A stretch of DNA of 64,000 bases. Origin: Methylobacterium sp. (lineage in GTDB: Bacteria; Pseudomonadota; Alphaproteobacteria; Rhizobiales; Beijerinckiaceae). A program made the position numbers and the translations under genes. Shown here piece after piece: positions 44,577 through 53,110 of this stretch; positions within the stretch are counted from its first letter, which is position 1; every line of letters starts with the position of its first letter. The notes under the pieces were generated by a model, which ran no database searches, was not told where the DNA came from, and worked only from the letters and a program-made list of their open reading frames with translations. The stretch is from NCBI GenBank assembly GCA_020252645.1, contig JADCCN010000002.1, positions 744,001 to 808,000 on the forward strand, given 5' to 3'.

Positions 44577-45211
44577 GGCTTCTCCGGCGGCTCCTTCTCG
44601 CGCTGCTCCTCGCCTTTGTGGCGAGCCTCGCGCTTGGCCGTTTCCTGCCCGTCGCATCGACCCTGATGATCGGCCGATGGGTCACCTTCCAGCCGGTCGA
44701 GCGCCACTGGGTGCCGCTTTCCAGCATTTCACCCACGCTCCCCCGTGCGGTGATCGCCTCCGAGGACCAGCGCTTCTGCAGCCATTGGGGGGTGGATTTC
44801 GTGGAGTTGCGGGCCGTGCTCGAAGAGGAGGGGGGAGCCGGCCGCGGTGCCTCGACCATCACGATGCAGGTGGCCAAGAATGTCTATCTCTGGCCGGGGC
44901 GAAGCTACATCCGCAAGGGGCTCGAACTGCCGATCGCGCTGCTGATCGACACCATCTGGGGCAAGAGGCGGGTGATGGAGATCTATCTCAACGTGGCGGA
45001 ATGGGGCGAGGGGATTTTCGGCGCGGAGGCCGCAGCCAGGCATTACTTCCTGAAGTCCGCGAGCGCGCTGAACGCTGCCGAAGCCGCGCGACTGGCTTCC
45101 GTTCTGCCGAACCCGATCCTGCGCGATGCCGGACGTGCGAGCGCCGCCTCCCGCCGCGTGTTCGAGAGGATGGGCGGTGTCGGCGATCTCACCGCTTGCG
45201 TGGAAGGCTGA
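44573..45211 (+). CDS. mtgA: Monofunctional biosynthetic peptidoglycan transglycosylase
   Basis: A 212-residue family 51 glycosyltransferase that polymerises lipid II. An N-terminal membrane anchor (residues 4-25) precedes the catalytic motif ASEDQRFCSHWGVD with Glu64, then GRGASTITMQVAKNVYLW and KRRVMEIYLNVAEWG. It has no transpeptidase domain, and its length is normal for MtgA. It overlaps the lyase gene by ATGA and is followed by a terminator. Confidence 0.95.
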   Translation: MRLLRRLLLALLLAFVASLALGRFLPVASTLMIGRWVTFQPVERHWVPLSSISPTLPRAVIASEDQRFCSHWGVDFVELRAVLEEEGGAGRGASTITMQVAKNVYLWPGRSYIRKGLELPIALLIDTIWGKRRVMEIYLNVAEWGEGIFGAEAAARHYFLKSASALNAAEAARLASVLPNPILRDAGRASAASRRVFERMGGVGDLTACVEG

Positions 45212-45214
45212 TGA

Positions 45215-45263
45215 GAGCGGACCCCGATCTGATTGAATCAGGCCGTCCGCTCACTGTTTTTGT
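45215..45263 (+). terminator. mtgA terminator formed from a GAGCGG-type palindrome
   Basis: GAGCGGAC (45215-45222) pairs with GTCCGCTC (45245-45252), with an inner CTGATT/AATCAG stem, and is followed by a T-run (TGTTTTTGTT). It starts four bases after the mtgA stop. It belongs to the same repeat family as 10124-10163. Confidence 0.75.
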
Positions 45264-45389
45264 TATTTCACGCATTTTCTTCGACCAACCGGCGTCCACT
45301 TGGTCGGAAAATGCTCGGTTTCCTTATTGTTTCACGCATTTTCTTCGACCAACCGGTATCCACTTGGTCGGAAAATGCTCTATTTCGCC
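45262..45389. repeat. Two tandem 64-bp copies of the palindromic repeat
   Basis: Each copy contains TTCACGCATTTTCTTCGACC, AACCGG, GTCCACTTGGTCGGAAAATG and CTC; copies start at about 45267 and 45331. The inner palindrome ATTTTC-TTCGACC...GGTCGGAAAAT carries the same GTGGA..CCGGTT core as the other elements. The right end GCTCTA supplies the TAG stop of the pyrophosphatase gene. Confidence 0.8.
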
Positions 45390-45913
45390 GCCTTGGCACG
45401 CTCCACCGCTTCGGTGATGAGCTTCCTCGCCATGGCGGCATCGCCCCACCCCTTCAGCTTCACCCATTTGCCGGGTTCGAGATCCTTGTAATGCAGGAAG
45501 AAGTGCTCGATCTGCTTCCAGCTGATCTCGGGCAGATCCGTGTAGTTGTGCACATGCGCGTAACGCTGCGTCAGCCTGGGCGATGGCACGGCGATGATCT
45601 TCTCGTCCCCGCCGCCGTCATCTTCCATGATGAGCACGCCGATGGGGCGCACATTGATGACCGCACCGGCGATGATCGGGCGGGTATTGGCCACGAGCAC
45701 GTCGATCGGGTCGCCATCTTCCGAGAGCGTATGCGGCACGAAGCCGTAATTCCCGGGGTAGCGCATCGGGGTATAAAGAAAGCGGTCGACCACGATGGTG
45801 CCGGCCTCCTTGTCCATCTCGTACTTGATGGGCTCGCCGCCGATCGGCACTTCCACGACGACATTGATATCCTCGGGCGGATTCCTGCCGATGGCGATGG
45901 CGTCGAGTCTCAT
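45380..45913 (-). CDS. ppa: Inorganic pyrophosphatase (family I)
   Basis: A 177-residue soluble pyrophosphatase. The signature [11 protein letters not shown] holds the metal-binding aspartates, and [32 protein letters not shown] and [14 protein letters not shown] match the family throughout. It hydrolyses pyrophosphate from biosynthesis, including that released by the acyl-CoA ligases. The stop codon TAG coincides with the edge of the tandem repeat. Single-gene unit. Confidence 0.96.
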   Translation of the reverse strand: MRLDAIAIGRNPPEDINVVVEVPIGGEPIKYEMDKEAGTIVVDRFLYTPMRYPGNYGFVPHTLSEDGDPIDVLVANTRPIIAGAVINVRPIGVLIMEDDGGGDEKIIAVPSPRLTQRYAHVHNYTDLPEISWKQIEHFFLHYKDLEPGKWVKLKGWGDAAMARKLITEAVERAKAAK

Positions 45914-46065
45914 GGGAGCAGCTCCGGAGCAGGCGTCACGATTTCTGGCTCTCTAACGATCCCGCCGCATCGCAGCAAGACGGACCATCGAATAAGGCCA
46001 ATGCGGAAGGGCCCGCGCGCCGCCCTGTTTTGCAAAGCCGCGCGGGCGATGCTATCCGCATCGCC

Positions 46066-46788
46066 ATGTCCGGCTCTGAATCCAGCGAAGTCCTCGTCAA
46101 TACGCGCCTCCTGAGACGTGAGGCTCGCTGGAACCGGCCTATCCGGTCGTTACGCGAACGTGTGCGCGCCTGGGCCGACCTGCTGGTGGTCGATCATGGC
46201 GTGCTGCGCCTGTTCCATCTCAACCGGCACCGGGTGGGGGAGCGGGTCTGGCGCTCGGCGCAACCGTCTCCGCGCGATCTTGCCCGGCTCAAGGCCAGGG
46301 GGCTTCGCACCATCGTGAACCTGCGTGGCGGACGCGCGCATGGCGCATGGCAACTGGAGAAGGACGCGGCGGAACGCCTTGGCCTGACGGTGGTCGATCT
46401 TGTCCTGCGCTCGCGCGAGGCACCGGATCGCGAGACGCTTCTCGCCCTGCCGGCCTTCCTTGCGAGCCTCGACTATCCCGTGCTTGCGCATTGCAAGTCG
46501 GGCGCGGATCGCGCGGGGCTTTTCGCCGCGCTCTACCTTCTCGTGGCCGAGGGCGCGGATTCGAGGCGCGCCATGCAGGAACTGACGCTGCGGAAACTCC
46601 ATTTCCGCTATGCGCAGGCGGGCATTCTCGATGCCTTCCTCGAGGCCTTCCGCGATGAAGGCGAGACGAAGGGCAAGAGCTTCCTCCAATGGGTGCAGGA
46701 GGATTACGACCCCGCGCGGCTGGCCAGGGATTTCCGGCCCCGCCCGGTTTCGAGCCTCATCGCCGATCGCCTGCTCGGCCGCGAATAG
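46066..46788 (+). CDS. Tyrosine/dual-specificity phosphatase-like protein
   Basis: A 240-residue protein of the cysteine phosphatase superfamily. The P-loop is AHCKSGADRAG with Cys143 and Arg149 (HCX5R), and the family segments VWRSAQPSPRDLARLKARG and RTIVNLRGG precede it. Such proteins include bacterial tyrosine phosphatases and DUF442-like phosphatases; the substrate may be a protein or a phosphoinositide-like metabolite. The ATG at 46066 was chosen over a TTG twelve codons upstream. There is no membrane segment apart from a mildly hydrophobic stretch near residue 40. Confidence 0.82.
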   Translation: MSGSESSEVLVNTRLLRREARWNRPIRSLRERVRAWADLLVVDHGVLRLFHLNRHRVGERVWRSAQPSPRDLARLKARGLRTIVNLRGGRAHGAWQLEKDAAERLGLTVVDLVLRSREAPDRETLLALPAFLASLDYPVLAHCKSGADRAGLFAALYLLVAEGADSRRAMQELTLRKLHFRYAQAGILDAFLEAFRDEGETKGKSFLQWVQEDYDPARLARDFRPRPVSSLIADRLLGRE

Positions 46789-47023
46789 GCCGGGGCGGGC
46801 CCCCCGATCCGACCGAAAATCAGGATATCGCCCATGCACAGATCGCATTGGCGCGCGGCTTGCCTGCGGCCTTATTGTCCCATTCCCGGGCGGGTTCAGG
46901 CGCGCGCCGGGGTTTTCCGAGCCGCGAGGGCCAACCGACTTGCGCAACACATCATTGGGAAGACCGTTCCGGCCCGAGCCGGGCATGACTTCAAAGACAG
47001 GACTTTCAACAGGGAGACAAGAA

Positions 47024-47923
47024 ATGAAGAAACTGGCACTCGCCATGGCCCTTCTGGTCACGCCGGGCCTCGCCTCGGCCCAGACCCTCACGGGCACGCT
47101 GAAGAAGATCAAGGAAACCGGCAGCATCACGCTGGGGCATCGCGAAAGCTCGGTGCCGTTCTCGTATATCGACGACAAGGCCAAGGTAGTCGGCTACGCG
47201 ATGGACATCTGCATGAAGATCGTCGATGCGGTGAAGGCCGAACTGAAGATGGACAACCTCGAGGTGAAGCTCGTGCCGGTCACCTCGGCCACGCGCATCC
47301 CGCTCATCGCCAACGGCACCATTGATCTCGAATGCGGCTCGACCACCAACAATGCCGAGCGGCAGAAGCAGGTGGCCTACACCAACACGCACTTCCTCAC
47401 GGCCTCGGCGTTCGTATCGAAGAAGGCGAACAACCTGAAGAATATCGATGACCTCAAGGGCAAGACGGTGGTCTCCACCGCCGGCACCACCAACATCAGG
47501 CAGGTGGTGGAGGCCAATGCCGCCCGCAATCTCGGCATCACCGTGATCCCGGCGAAGGACCATGCGGAAGCCTTCCTGCTCGTCGAACTCGATCGCGCCG
47601 CCGCCTTCGTGATGGACGACATCCTGCTCGCGAGCCTCGTCGCCTCGGCGCGTGATCCCTCGCTCTACCAGCTTTCGGATGACGCTTTCTCGCTGCCCGA
47701 GCCCTATGGCATCATGCTGCGCAAGGATGACGCGCCGTTCAAGGCGCTCGCGGACAAGGCAACCTCTGCCTTCTATCGCAGCGCGGAAGGCATGCAGACC
47801 TATGGAAAGTGGTTCCAGAGCCCCATTCCGCCGAAGGGCCTGAACCTCAACGTGCCGATGAACGAGAAGATGAAGAAGGTCTTCTCCAGCCCGACGGATT
47901 CGCCGGACCCGGCGGCCTACTGA
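47024..47923 (+). CDS. gltI: Glutamate/aspartate-type ABC transporter substrate-binding protein
   Basis: A 299-residue type II periplasmic binding protein of the GltI/DEBP group. A signal peptide covers residues 1-20 (LALAMALLVTPGLASAQ), followed by ITLGHRESSVPFSYID, VTSATRIPLIANGTIDLECGSTTNN and VVSTAGTTNIRQV. The ATG at 47024 has GGGAG ten bases upstream; the frame extends further only as read-through. It opens a complete four-gene transporter. The 235 bases before it (46789-47023) should hold the promoter, but no clear boxes were identified. Confidence 0.92.
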   Translation: MKKLALAMALLVTPGLASAQTLTGTLKKIKETGSITLGHRESSVPFSYIDDKAKVVGYAMDICMKIVDAVKAELKMDNLEVKLVPVTSATRIPLIANGTIDLECGSTTNNAERQKQVAYTNTHFLTASAFVSKKANNLKNIDDLKGKTVVSTAGTTNIRQVVEANAARNLGITVIPAKDHAEAFLLVELDRAAAFVMDDILLASLVASARDPSLYQLSDDAFSLPEPYGIMLRKDDAPFKALADKATSAFYRSAEGMQTYGKWFQSPIPPKGLNLNVPMNEKMKKVFSSPTDSPDPAAY

Positions 47924-47956
47924 TCGCGCCCGCCATCCATCCGGATCGACGCGAAA

Positions 47957-47986
47957 GGTGCGCGCAAACTCCCCGCTGCGCGCACC
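47957..47986 (+). terminator. Intercistronic stem-loop after the amino-acid binding-protein gene
   Basis: GGTGCGCGC (47957-47965) pairs perfectly with GCGCGCACC (47978-47986) around a 12-base loop, 33 bases after the binding-protein stop and 21 before the permease start. A short CCTTT follows, giving partial termination or mRNA protection. Confidence 0.55.
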
Positions 47987-48007
47987 GCCTTTGGGGGGAG
48001 GGGACAC

Positions 48008-48739
48008 ATGAGCTATCATTGGAACTGGGGCATCTTCTGGGAAATGTCGCCGGAGGCCACCGGCACCTATCTCGACATGCTGCTGATGGGCCTGCGCTGG
48101 ACCATCGCCACGGCGCTTCTCGCCTGGGCGGTCGCGCTGGTCTTCGGCTCGATTGTCGGCGTGATGCGCACCCTGCCGGGCCGCATCGTGGGCATCCTCG
48201 CCTCGGCCTATGTCGAATTCTTCCGCAACATTCCGCTGCTGGTGCAGCTCTTCCTCTGGTATTTCGTTCTGCCGGAATTGCTGCCGAAAGCCGCTGGCAT
48301 GTGGCTGAAGCAATTGCCGAACGCGCCATTCTGGACCGGCGCCGTCGGCGTGGGCCTCTACATGTCCGCCCGCATCGCCGAGCAATTGCGCGCGGGCATC
48401 AAATCGCTGCCGCGCGGGCAGGCCATGGCGGGCATGGCTCTCGGGCTCACCCCCTTCCAGACCTATCGCTACGTGCTGCTGCCGATGGCCTATCGCATCA
48501 TCATGCCGCCGCTGACCTCGGAAGCGCTGAACACCGTGAAGAACACCTCCGTGGCCTTGACCATCGGCCTGATGGAACTCACGGCCCGTGCCCGCGCCAT
48601 GCAGGAATTCTCCTTCCAGGTCTTCGAGGCCTTCACGGCCGCGACGATCCTCTACCTCCTGCTGAACGCGGTGGTGGTTTTCGGGATGCGCCGGCTCGAG
48701 AAATCCATCGCCGTGCCCGGCTATATCGCGGGGAAATGA
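48008..48739 (+). CDS. gltJ: Glutamate/aspartate-type ABC permease
   Basis: A 243-residue HisM/GltJ-family permease with about five helices. The EAA motif is EQLRAGIKSLPRGQAMAGMA near residue 127, and VEFFRNIPLLVQLFLWYF is the typical region before it. GGGGGGAGGGG lies shortly before the ATG. It pairs with the next permease, three bases downstream, to form the channel. Confidence 0.93.
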   Translation: MSYHWNWGIFWEMSPEATGTYLDMLLMGLRWTIATALLAWAVALVFGSIVGVMRTLPGRIVGILASAYVEFFRNIPLLVQLFLWYFVLPELLPKAAGMWLKQLPNAPFWTGAVGVGLYMSARIAEQLRAGIKSLPRGQAMAGMALGLTPFQTYRYVLLPMAYRIIMPPLTSEALNTVKNTSVALTIGLMELTARARAMQEFSFQVFEAFTAATILYLLLNAVVVFGMRRLEKSIAVPGYIAGK

Positions 48740-48742
48740 GCC

Positions 48743-49435
48743 ATGATCAGCGGGTTTGATTTCGACGTCATCTGGCGCTCGCTGCCCTACCTGTTCCGGG
48801 ACGGGATGAGCTTCACGCTGTTGCTGACCGCGCTTTCGGCGCTCGGGGGCCTCGTGCTTGGCACGCTGCTCGCGCTGATGCGCCTCTCGAACATGAAGGT
48901 GCTGGGCGCCATCGCCACCGGCTATGTGAACCTGATGCGATCCCTGCCGCTCGTGCTGGTGATCTTCTGGTTCTATTTCCTCGTGCCCTATCTCGGACAG
49001 ATCATCACCGGATCGGAGCGGCCTCTGGTCGTGGGTGCGTTTTCCTCGGCACTCATCACCTTCACGCTCTTCGAGGCCGCCTATTTCTCGGAGATCATGC
49101 GCGCGGGCATCCAGTCGATCCCGAAAGGGCAGGTTTCGGCGGGCTATGCCCTGGGTCTTACCTACCGGCAGGTCACGAGCTACATCGTGCTGCCGCAGGC
49201 CTTGCGCAACATGCTTCCGGTGATCCTCACCCAGACCATCGTCCTCTTTCAGGATACGTCGCTGGTCTACGTGCTCTCGATCACCGATTTCCTCGGCGCG
49301 GCCTCGAAGGTCGCCCAGCGCGATGGGCGTCTCATCGAGATGTATCTCTTCGCCGCCCTTGTCTTTTTCGTGATCTCGTTTGCCGCCTCGCGCCTCGTGC
49401 GCGCGCTTCAGGCGAAGACCGCCATCATCCGTTGA
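48743..49435 (+). CDS. gltK: Glutamate/aspartate-type ABC permease
   Basis: A 230-residue HisM/GltK-family permease. NLMRSLPLVLVIFWFYFLVP and the EAA motif EIMRAGIQSIPKGQVSAGYA are diagnostic, and QDTSLVYVLSITDFLGAASK follows. It lies three bases after the first permease and nine before the ATPase. It forms the second half of the membrane channel. Confidence 0.93.
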   Translation: MISGFDFDVIWRSLPYLFRDGMSFTLLLTALSALGGLVLGTLLALMRLSNMKVLGAIATGYVNLMRSLPLVLVIFWFYFLVPYLGQIITGSERPLVVGAFSSALITFTLFEAAYFSEIMRAGIQSIPKGQVSAGYALGLTYRQVTSYIVLPQALRNMLPVILTQTIVLFQDTSLVYVLSITDFLGAASKVAQRDGRLIEMYLFAALVFFVISFAASRLVRALQAKTAIIR

Positions 49436-49444
49436 GGTTCATCC

Positions 49445-50182
49445 ATGCCGATGATCGATATAGAGGCCGTCAGCAAATGGTACGGCCCCCAGTTCCAGGT
49501 GCTGAAGGATTGCACCACTGCGGTTCAGAAAGGGGAGGTGGTGGTGGTGTGCGGGCCCTCGGGCTCGGGCAAGTCCACGCTCATCAAATGCGTGAACGCG
49601 CTGGAGCCGTTCCAGTCCGGCGCGATCCATGTCGATGGGATCAATCTTCAGGACCCCTCGACCAATCTGCCGAAACTGCGCGCGCGCATCGGCATGGTGT
49701 TCCAGCATTTCGAGCTTTTTCCGCATCTGAAGATCACCGAAAACCTCTGTCTCGCGCAGGAGAAGGTGCTGCGCCGCAGCCGTGATGAAGCCATGGCCAA
49801 GGCGGTGGCCCTGCTGGAGCGCGTGGGGCTGGAGGCCCATTCCCACAAGTTCCCCGGCGAACTCTCGGGAGGCCAGCAGCAGCGCGTGGCCATTGCCCGC
49901 GCGCTGGCCATGGACCCGATCGCCATGCTCTTCGACGAGCCGACCTCGGCGCTCGACCCCGAGATGATCACCGAAGTGCTGGACGTGATGGTGGAGCTTG
50001 CCCGCGAGGGCATGACCATGATGGTCGTGACGCACGAGATGGGCTTCGCCCGCAAGGTCGCGCATCGCGTGATCTTCATGGACAAGGGCGAAATCATCGA
50101 GGATCGCCCCAAGGACGAGTTCTTCGGCACGCCGCGCAGCGCGCGCGCGCAGGTCTTCCTCTCGAAAATCCTCGCGCATTGA
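49445..50182 (+). CDS. gltL: Polar amino-acid ABC transporter ATP-binding protein
   Basis: A 245-residue ABC ATPase of the polar amino-acid uptake family. Walker A is GPSGSGKST, the signature is LSGGQQQRVAIARAL, Walker B is AMLFDEPTSALDPEM and the switch is VVTHEMGFA. It completes the GltIJKL-type transporter. Immediately downstream lies an IS110 transposase remnant and repeats rather than further operon genes. Confidence 0.95.
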   Translation: MPMIDIEAVSKWYGPQFQVLKDCTTAVQKGEVVVVCGPSGSGKSTLIKCVNALEPFQSGAIHVDGINLQDPSTNLPKLRARIGMVFQHFELFPHLKITENLCLAQEKVLRRSRDEAMAKAVALLERVGLEAHSHKFPGELSGGQQQRVAIARALAMDPIAMLFDEPTSALDPEMITEVLDVMVELAREGMTMMVVTHEMGFARKVAHRVIFMDKGEIIEDRPKDEFFGTPRSARAQVFLSKILAH

Positions 50183-50189
50183 AGCGTGC

Positions 50190-50380
50190 GAACGGCCGGC
50201 ACGCATCGTCTGCGAACCGACGGGCCCCTATCACCGCAAGCTGGAAGCAGCGCTCGCGGCGGCGCAGATGCCCATCGTCAAGGTCAATCCCCGGCAAGCC
50301 AAACGCTTCGCCGACCCGATCGGCCAGCTTGCCAAGACCGCCAGGCTCGACGCGGCCTGCGAAGCGTGGCCAAACCTCAT
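50190..50380 (+). pseudogene. IS110-family transposase remnant
   Basis: A 64-codon stretch reads as the internal part of an IS110-type transposase: RIVCEPTGPYHRKLEAALAA and PIVKVNPRQAKRFADPIGQL followed by AKTARLDA, matching the conserved VNPRQxxxFA..G.LAKTDxxDA block. The N-terminal DEDD aspartate region and everything after this block are missing, and similarity ends near 50345. It lies eight bases after the gltL stop. No flanking inverted repeats were recognised, so it is a dead fragment. Confidence 0.75.
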
Positions 50381-50449
50381 CGCACTTCCCCAGACCATCA
50401 CATCAATCGGAATGCGCTCACAACGGTCAATCATGATGTCCGCTGGTAT

Positions 50450-50601
50450 TCGCCTTTTCTTTCGATCAACCGGTATCCGCCGGATTGGAAAATGCATTAG
50501 AGCATGCTGTGAAAAAGTGGAATCCGATTTTTCACAAAAAAGCATGCGATAATAATAAGATAAGAGCATGATGTGCTTCCGTCTGAATACATCGTGCTCT
50601 A
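50450..50601. repeat. Two adjacent palindromic repeats upstream of the FAH-family gene end
   Basis: The first (about 50450-50496) has CCTTTTCTTTCGATCAACCGG and its inverted partner GGATTGGAAAATG. The second (50497-50601) is a copy of the 10160 element with TAGAGCATGCTGTG at one end, AAAAGTGGAATCCGATTTTT inside and ATCGTGCTCTA at the other. Together with the IS110 remnant they fill the 416-base gap 50183-50598. The last CTA is the TAG stop of the next minus-strand gene. Confidence 0.75.
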
Positions 50602-51303
50602 AACCACCTTCAGCCGCATGGGCGTGAGGCCTTCCACCTCGCCCACCATCACTTGCCCGCGTTTCACCGCGCTGACACCTTCGGGCGTGCCGGTGAAGAT
50701 GAGATCGCCCGCCTTGAGCTCGAAGAACTGCGAGAGAATCGCGATCTGCTCGGGGATCGACCAGATCATCGCGCCGAGTGACGCATCCTGCTTCATCACA
50801 TCATCGACCGAGAGCGTGATGCGCCCCGTGAGTGAAAAGCCCGCCGCGCCCGCGCGGCTGATCGGCCCGACCGGGCCTGAGGCATCCGCGCTCTTGCCGA
50901 TCTCCCACGGCCGGCCCAGCTTCTTCGCCTCGGCCTGCAGGTCGCGGCGGGTCATGTCGAGGCCCACGGCATAGCCGAAGACATGCTCCATCGCCCGGTC
51001 TTCGGGGATGTTCCTGCCGCCCTTGCCAAGCGCTACCACCAGTTCCACCTCATGGTGGTAATCCGACGTGCCCGGCGGATAGGGCAGCGGGGTTTGCACG
51101 CCCGCCTCGACCGGAAAGATCGCCTCCGCGGTCTTCAGGAAGAAGAAGGGCGGCTCGCGATCCGGATCGAAGCCCATCTCGCGGGCATGGGCAGCATAAT
51201 TGCGCCCGATGCAGAAGCCGCGGCGCACGGGAAAGCGCTCCCCCTCCCCCATGATGGCGAGGCTCACGCGCGGTTCGAGAACAGGAACGGGTATGGAGGA
51301 CAT
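50599..51303 (-). CDS. Fumarylacetoacetate hydrolase-family protein
   Basis: A 234-residue FAH-family hydrolase. GFCIGRNYAAHAREMG, EPPFFFLKTAEAIFP, YHHEVELVVALGKGGRNI (metal-binding glutamates), VFGYAVGLDMTRRDLQ and GDLIFTGTPEGVSAV are all family motifs. It is closest in layout to YcgM/fumarylpyruvate hydrolases, which cleave ring-fission products of aromatic degradation. The ATG at 51303 follows GGAAGG. It is divergent from yciB, and its stop is set by a repeat. Confidence 0.9.
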   Translation of the reverse strand: MSSIPVPVLEPRVSLAIMGEGERFPVRRGFCIGRNYAAHAREMGFDPDREPPFFFLKTAEAIFPVEAGVQTPLPYPPGTSDYHHEVELVVALGKGGRNIPEDRAMEHVFGYAVGLDMTRRDLQAEAKKLGRPWEIGKSADASGPVGPISRAGAAGFSLTGRITLSVDDVMKQDASLGAMIWSIPEQIAILSQFFELKAGDLIFTGTPEGVSAVKRGQVMVGEVEGLTPMRLKVV

Positions 51304-51389
51304 GGAAAACCTTCCGGGATGGCCTTGGTCTTTGCGGCTTGCGGCTGGAGGTGTAATGGCAGGGATGCATGGGGTCCAGCCCCGAGCAA

Positions 51390-51434
51390 TCGTATTTTCA
51401 AGCGAAGCGGGGTCCGGTTCGCGGGAAGAAAAAG
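51390..51434. repeat. Dispersed palindromic repeat in the FAH-yciB divergent space
   Basis: GTATTTTCAAGCGAAGCGGGGTC and CGGTTCGCGGGAAGAAAAAGC form an imperfect palindrome with a GGGGTCCGGTT centre. It is the same family as 10064 and lies in the upstream region of yciB, ending 10 bases before its start, so it could affect expression. Confidence 0.6.
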
Positions 51435-51444
51435 CGACCGAAGA

Positions 51445-52101
51445 ATGATGACGGATCGAATGATGACCGAGCCAAACGCCACGCACCGCCCCGAAAACGG
51501 ATTGACGAAACTGCTGCTTGAAATGGGGCCGCTGGTGCTCTTCTTCGCGGCCAATTCGAAGCCCGAATGGTTCAAGCCTGTCGTCGGCGCCCTCTTCGGC
51601 CAGGGCATCGTGAGCGGCGACAAGGCACCGATCCTCATTGCCACCGCCGTCTTCATGGTGGGGATGCTGGCATCGCTGATCGCCACCTGGCTGCTCTATC
51701 GCCGCCTGCCGATCATGCCGCTGGTATCCGGCGCCGTGGTGCTGATCTTCGGCGGGCTGACACTGGCACTTCACGACGATCTCTTCATCAAGCTGAAGCC
51801 GACCATCGTGAATTCGCTGTTCGGCATGGTTCTGCTCGGCGGCCTCGCTTTCGGGAAACCGCTCCTGCCTTATGTGCTCGACAGCGTGTTCCAGCTCGAT
51901 GCCGCGGGCTGGAAGAAGCTCACCTTCCGCTGGGGTGTGTTCTTCTTCGTGCTGGCGGCGATCAACGAGCTCGTGTGGCGCACGCAGACCACCGATTTCT
52001 GGGTGGCCTTCAAGGTGTGGGGCGTCATGCCGCTCACCATGGGCTTCGCGCTGGCGCAGACGCCGATGATGATGCGCCACGGGTTTGATGCGGGGAAATG
52101 A
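51445..52101 (+). CDS. yciB: YciB/septation protein A-type inner-membrane protein
   Basis: A 218-residue membrane protein of the YciB/IspZ family, required for cell-envelope integrity and normal septation. LLLEMGPLVLFFAANSK, ATAVFMVGMLASLIATWLLY, IKLKPTIVNSLFGMVLLGG and GWKKLTFRWGVFFFVLAAIN are family hallmarks over about five helices. Starts at 51445, 51448 or 51463 are possible. The C-terminal coding end (MMRHGFDAGK) is copied twice more in the repeat array that follows. Confidence 0.92.
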   Translation: MMTDRMMTEPNATHRPENGLTKLLLEMGPLVLFFAANSKPEWFKPVVGALFGQGIVSGDKAPILIATAVFMVGMLASLIATWLLYRRLPIMPLVSGAVVLIFGGLTLALHDDLFIKLKPTIVNSLFGMVLLGGLAFGKPLLPYVLDSVFQLDAAGWKKLTFRWGVFFFVLAAINELVWRTQTTDFWVAFKVWGVMPLTMGFALAQTPMMMRHGFDAGK

Positions 52102-52384
52102 TCATCGGGCTTGTTCTTGGATCGCATGTTCTTGGATCGCATGTTCGTGGATCGCATGGCGGACCGGAAAACCGGTTCCCACTTTTCCGCGCCATGCTCT
52201 GCGTGATGATGCGCCACGGGTTTGATGCGGGGAAGTGATCAACGGGCTTGTTCGTGGATCGCATGTTCGTGGATCGCATGGCGGACCGGAAAACCGGTTC
52301 CCACTTTTCCGCGCCATGCTCTGCGTGATGATGCGCCACGGGTTTGATGCGGGCAGAAAATGCACTCGCGGGGAAGTGATCAGC
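52068..52384. repeat. Tandem array copying the 3' end of yciB with embedded palindromes
   Basis: The block GATGATGCGCCACGGGTTTG plus ATGCGGGGAA, stop codon and tail begins at about 52071, 52208 and 52330. Periods are 137 and 122 bases, and the 15-base difference is one extra copy of a 15-bp unit (GTTCTTGGATCGCAT type: three copies in the first block, two in the second). Each of the first two blocks carries a GCATGGCG...CGCCATGC palindrome with the GTGGGAACCGGTTTT core. The third copy has a 19-base insertion. The array ends at the ccmG stop. Confidence 0.85.
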
Positions 52385-52955
52385 CACCAGCGGCCTTGAT
52401 CGCCGGCTCCAGCCGGTCACGGATGATCTCGGGTGTCAGCGGCCCGACATGCTTGAAGACGATGATGCCCCGGCCATCGACAAGGAAGGTCTCCGGCACG
52501 CCATAGACCCCCCATTCGATGGCGTTGCGGCCATCGGGATCGGCGCCCACCCGGGCATAGGGATTGCCGAGCCGCCCGAGGAAACGCCGGGCATTCTCCG
52601 GCTTGTCCTTGTAATTCAATCCGATCATCCCGATGCGCCCGGCCTTGGCGAGATCCATCAGGAACGGATGCTCCTGATGGCAGGGCGCGCACCAGCTTGC
52701 GAAGACATTGACCAGCACGGGCTTGCCCGCGGCGAGATCGGCCGGGCCGAAGCCGGGCATGGGCCTGCCCTCATGCATCAGGCCTTCCACGGGCTGAAGG
52801 GTCAGCGTCGGCGCGGGCTGGCCGATCAGCGCGGAGGGCAGCTTCGACGGATCGCCCGCGAAGAGCCGGAACAGGAACAACACCACCAGACCCGCGAAGA
52901 CCACGAGCGGCAGGAACCAGACCCAGCGGCGGGCGGGACGCGCGGCATCGCTCAT
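52380..52955 (-). CDS. ccmG: Cytochrome c maturation thioredoxin CcmG/DsbE
   Basis: A 191-residue membrane-anchored thioredoxin-fold protein. A single N-terminal helix (residues 12-32) anchors it with the catalytic domain in the periplasm. The redox motif is WCAPC (Cys89, Cys92) and the fingerprint GVYGVPETFLVD includes the cis-proline. It reduces apocytochrome c cysteines before haem attachment. It overlaps ccmD by ATGA and is the last gene of the ccmA-B-C-D-G operon. Confidence 0.94.
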   Translation of the reverse strand: MSDAARPARRWVWFLPLVVFAGLVVLFLFRLFAGDPSKLPSALIGQPAPTLTLQPVEGLMHEGRPMPGFGPADLAAGKPVLVNVFASWCAPCHQEHPFLMDLAKAGRIGMIGLNYKDKPENARRFLGRLGNPYARVGADPDGRNAIEWGVYGVPETFLVDGRGIIVFKHVGPLTPEIIRDRLEPAIKAAGG

Positions 52956-53110
52956 CGCCTGGCTTTCTCGCTCTCGCGCAAGCCCTCGGCCCGGGCAAGG
53001 CGCGTCCTGGCACTGCGATATCGGAGGACCGCACCACCGATCATCGCGCCCAGCACGAGGATCGCCGCCGCGTAAGCGCTCGCGATGAAACCGAAATACT
53101 GCCCCGACAT
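52952..53110 (-). CDS. ccmD: Haem exporter protein CcmD
   Basis: A 52-residue small membrane protein. The sequence QYFGFIASAYAAAILVLGAM forms one helix and is followed by a basic, arginine-rich tail, as in CcmD. It stabilises the CcmABC-CcmE haem-handling complex. It overlaps ccmC (ATGA at 53110) and ccmG. It is easily missed because of its size, but length, order and composition agree with the family. Confidence 0.88.
   Translation of the reverse strand: MSGQYFGFIASAYAAAILVLGAMIGGAVLRYRSARTRLARAEGLRESEKARR

Noticed and set aside
52102-52365. Minus-strand frames of 87-128 codons with internally repeated peptides
   Set aside because: They are translations of the tandem repeat array next to ccmG, without ribosome sites or conservation signals.
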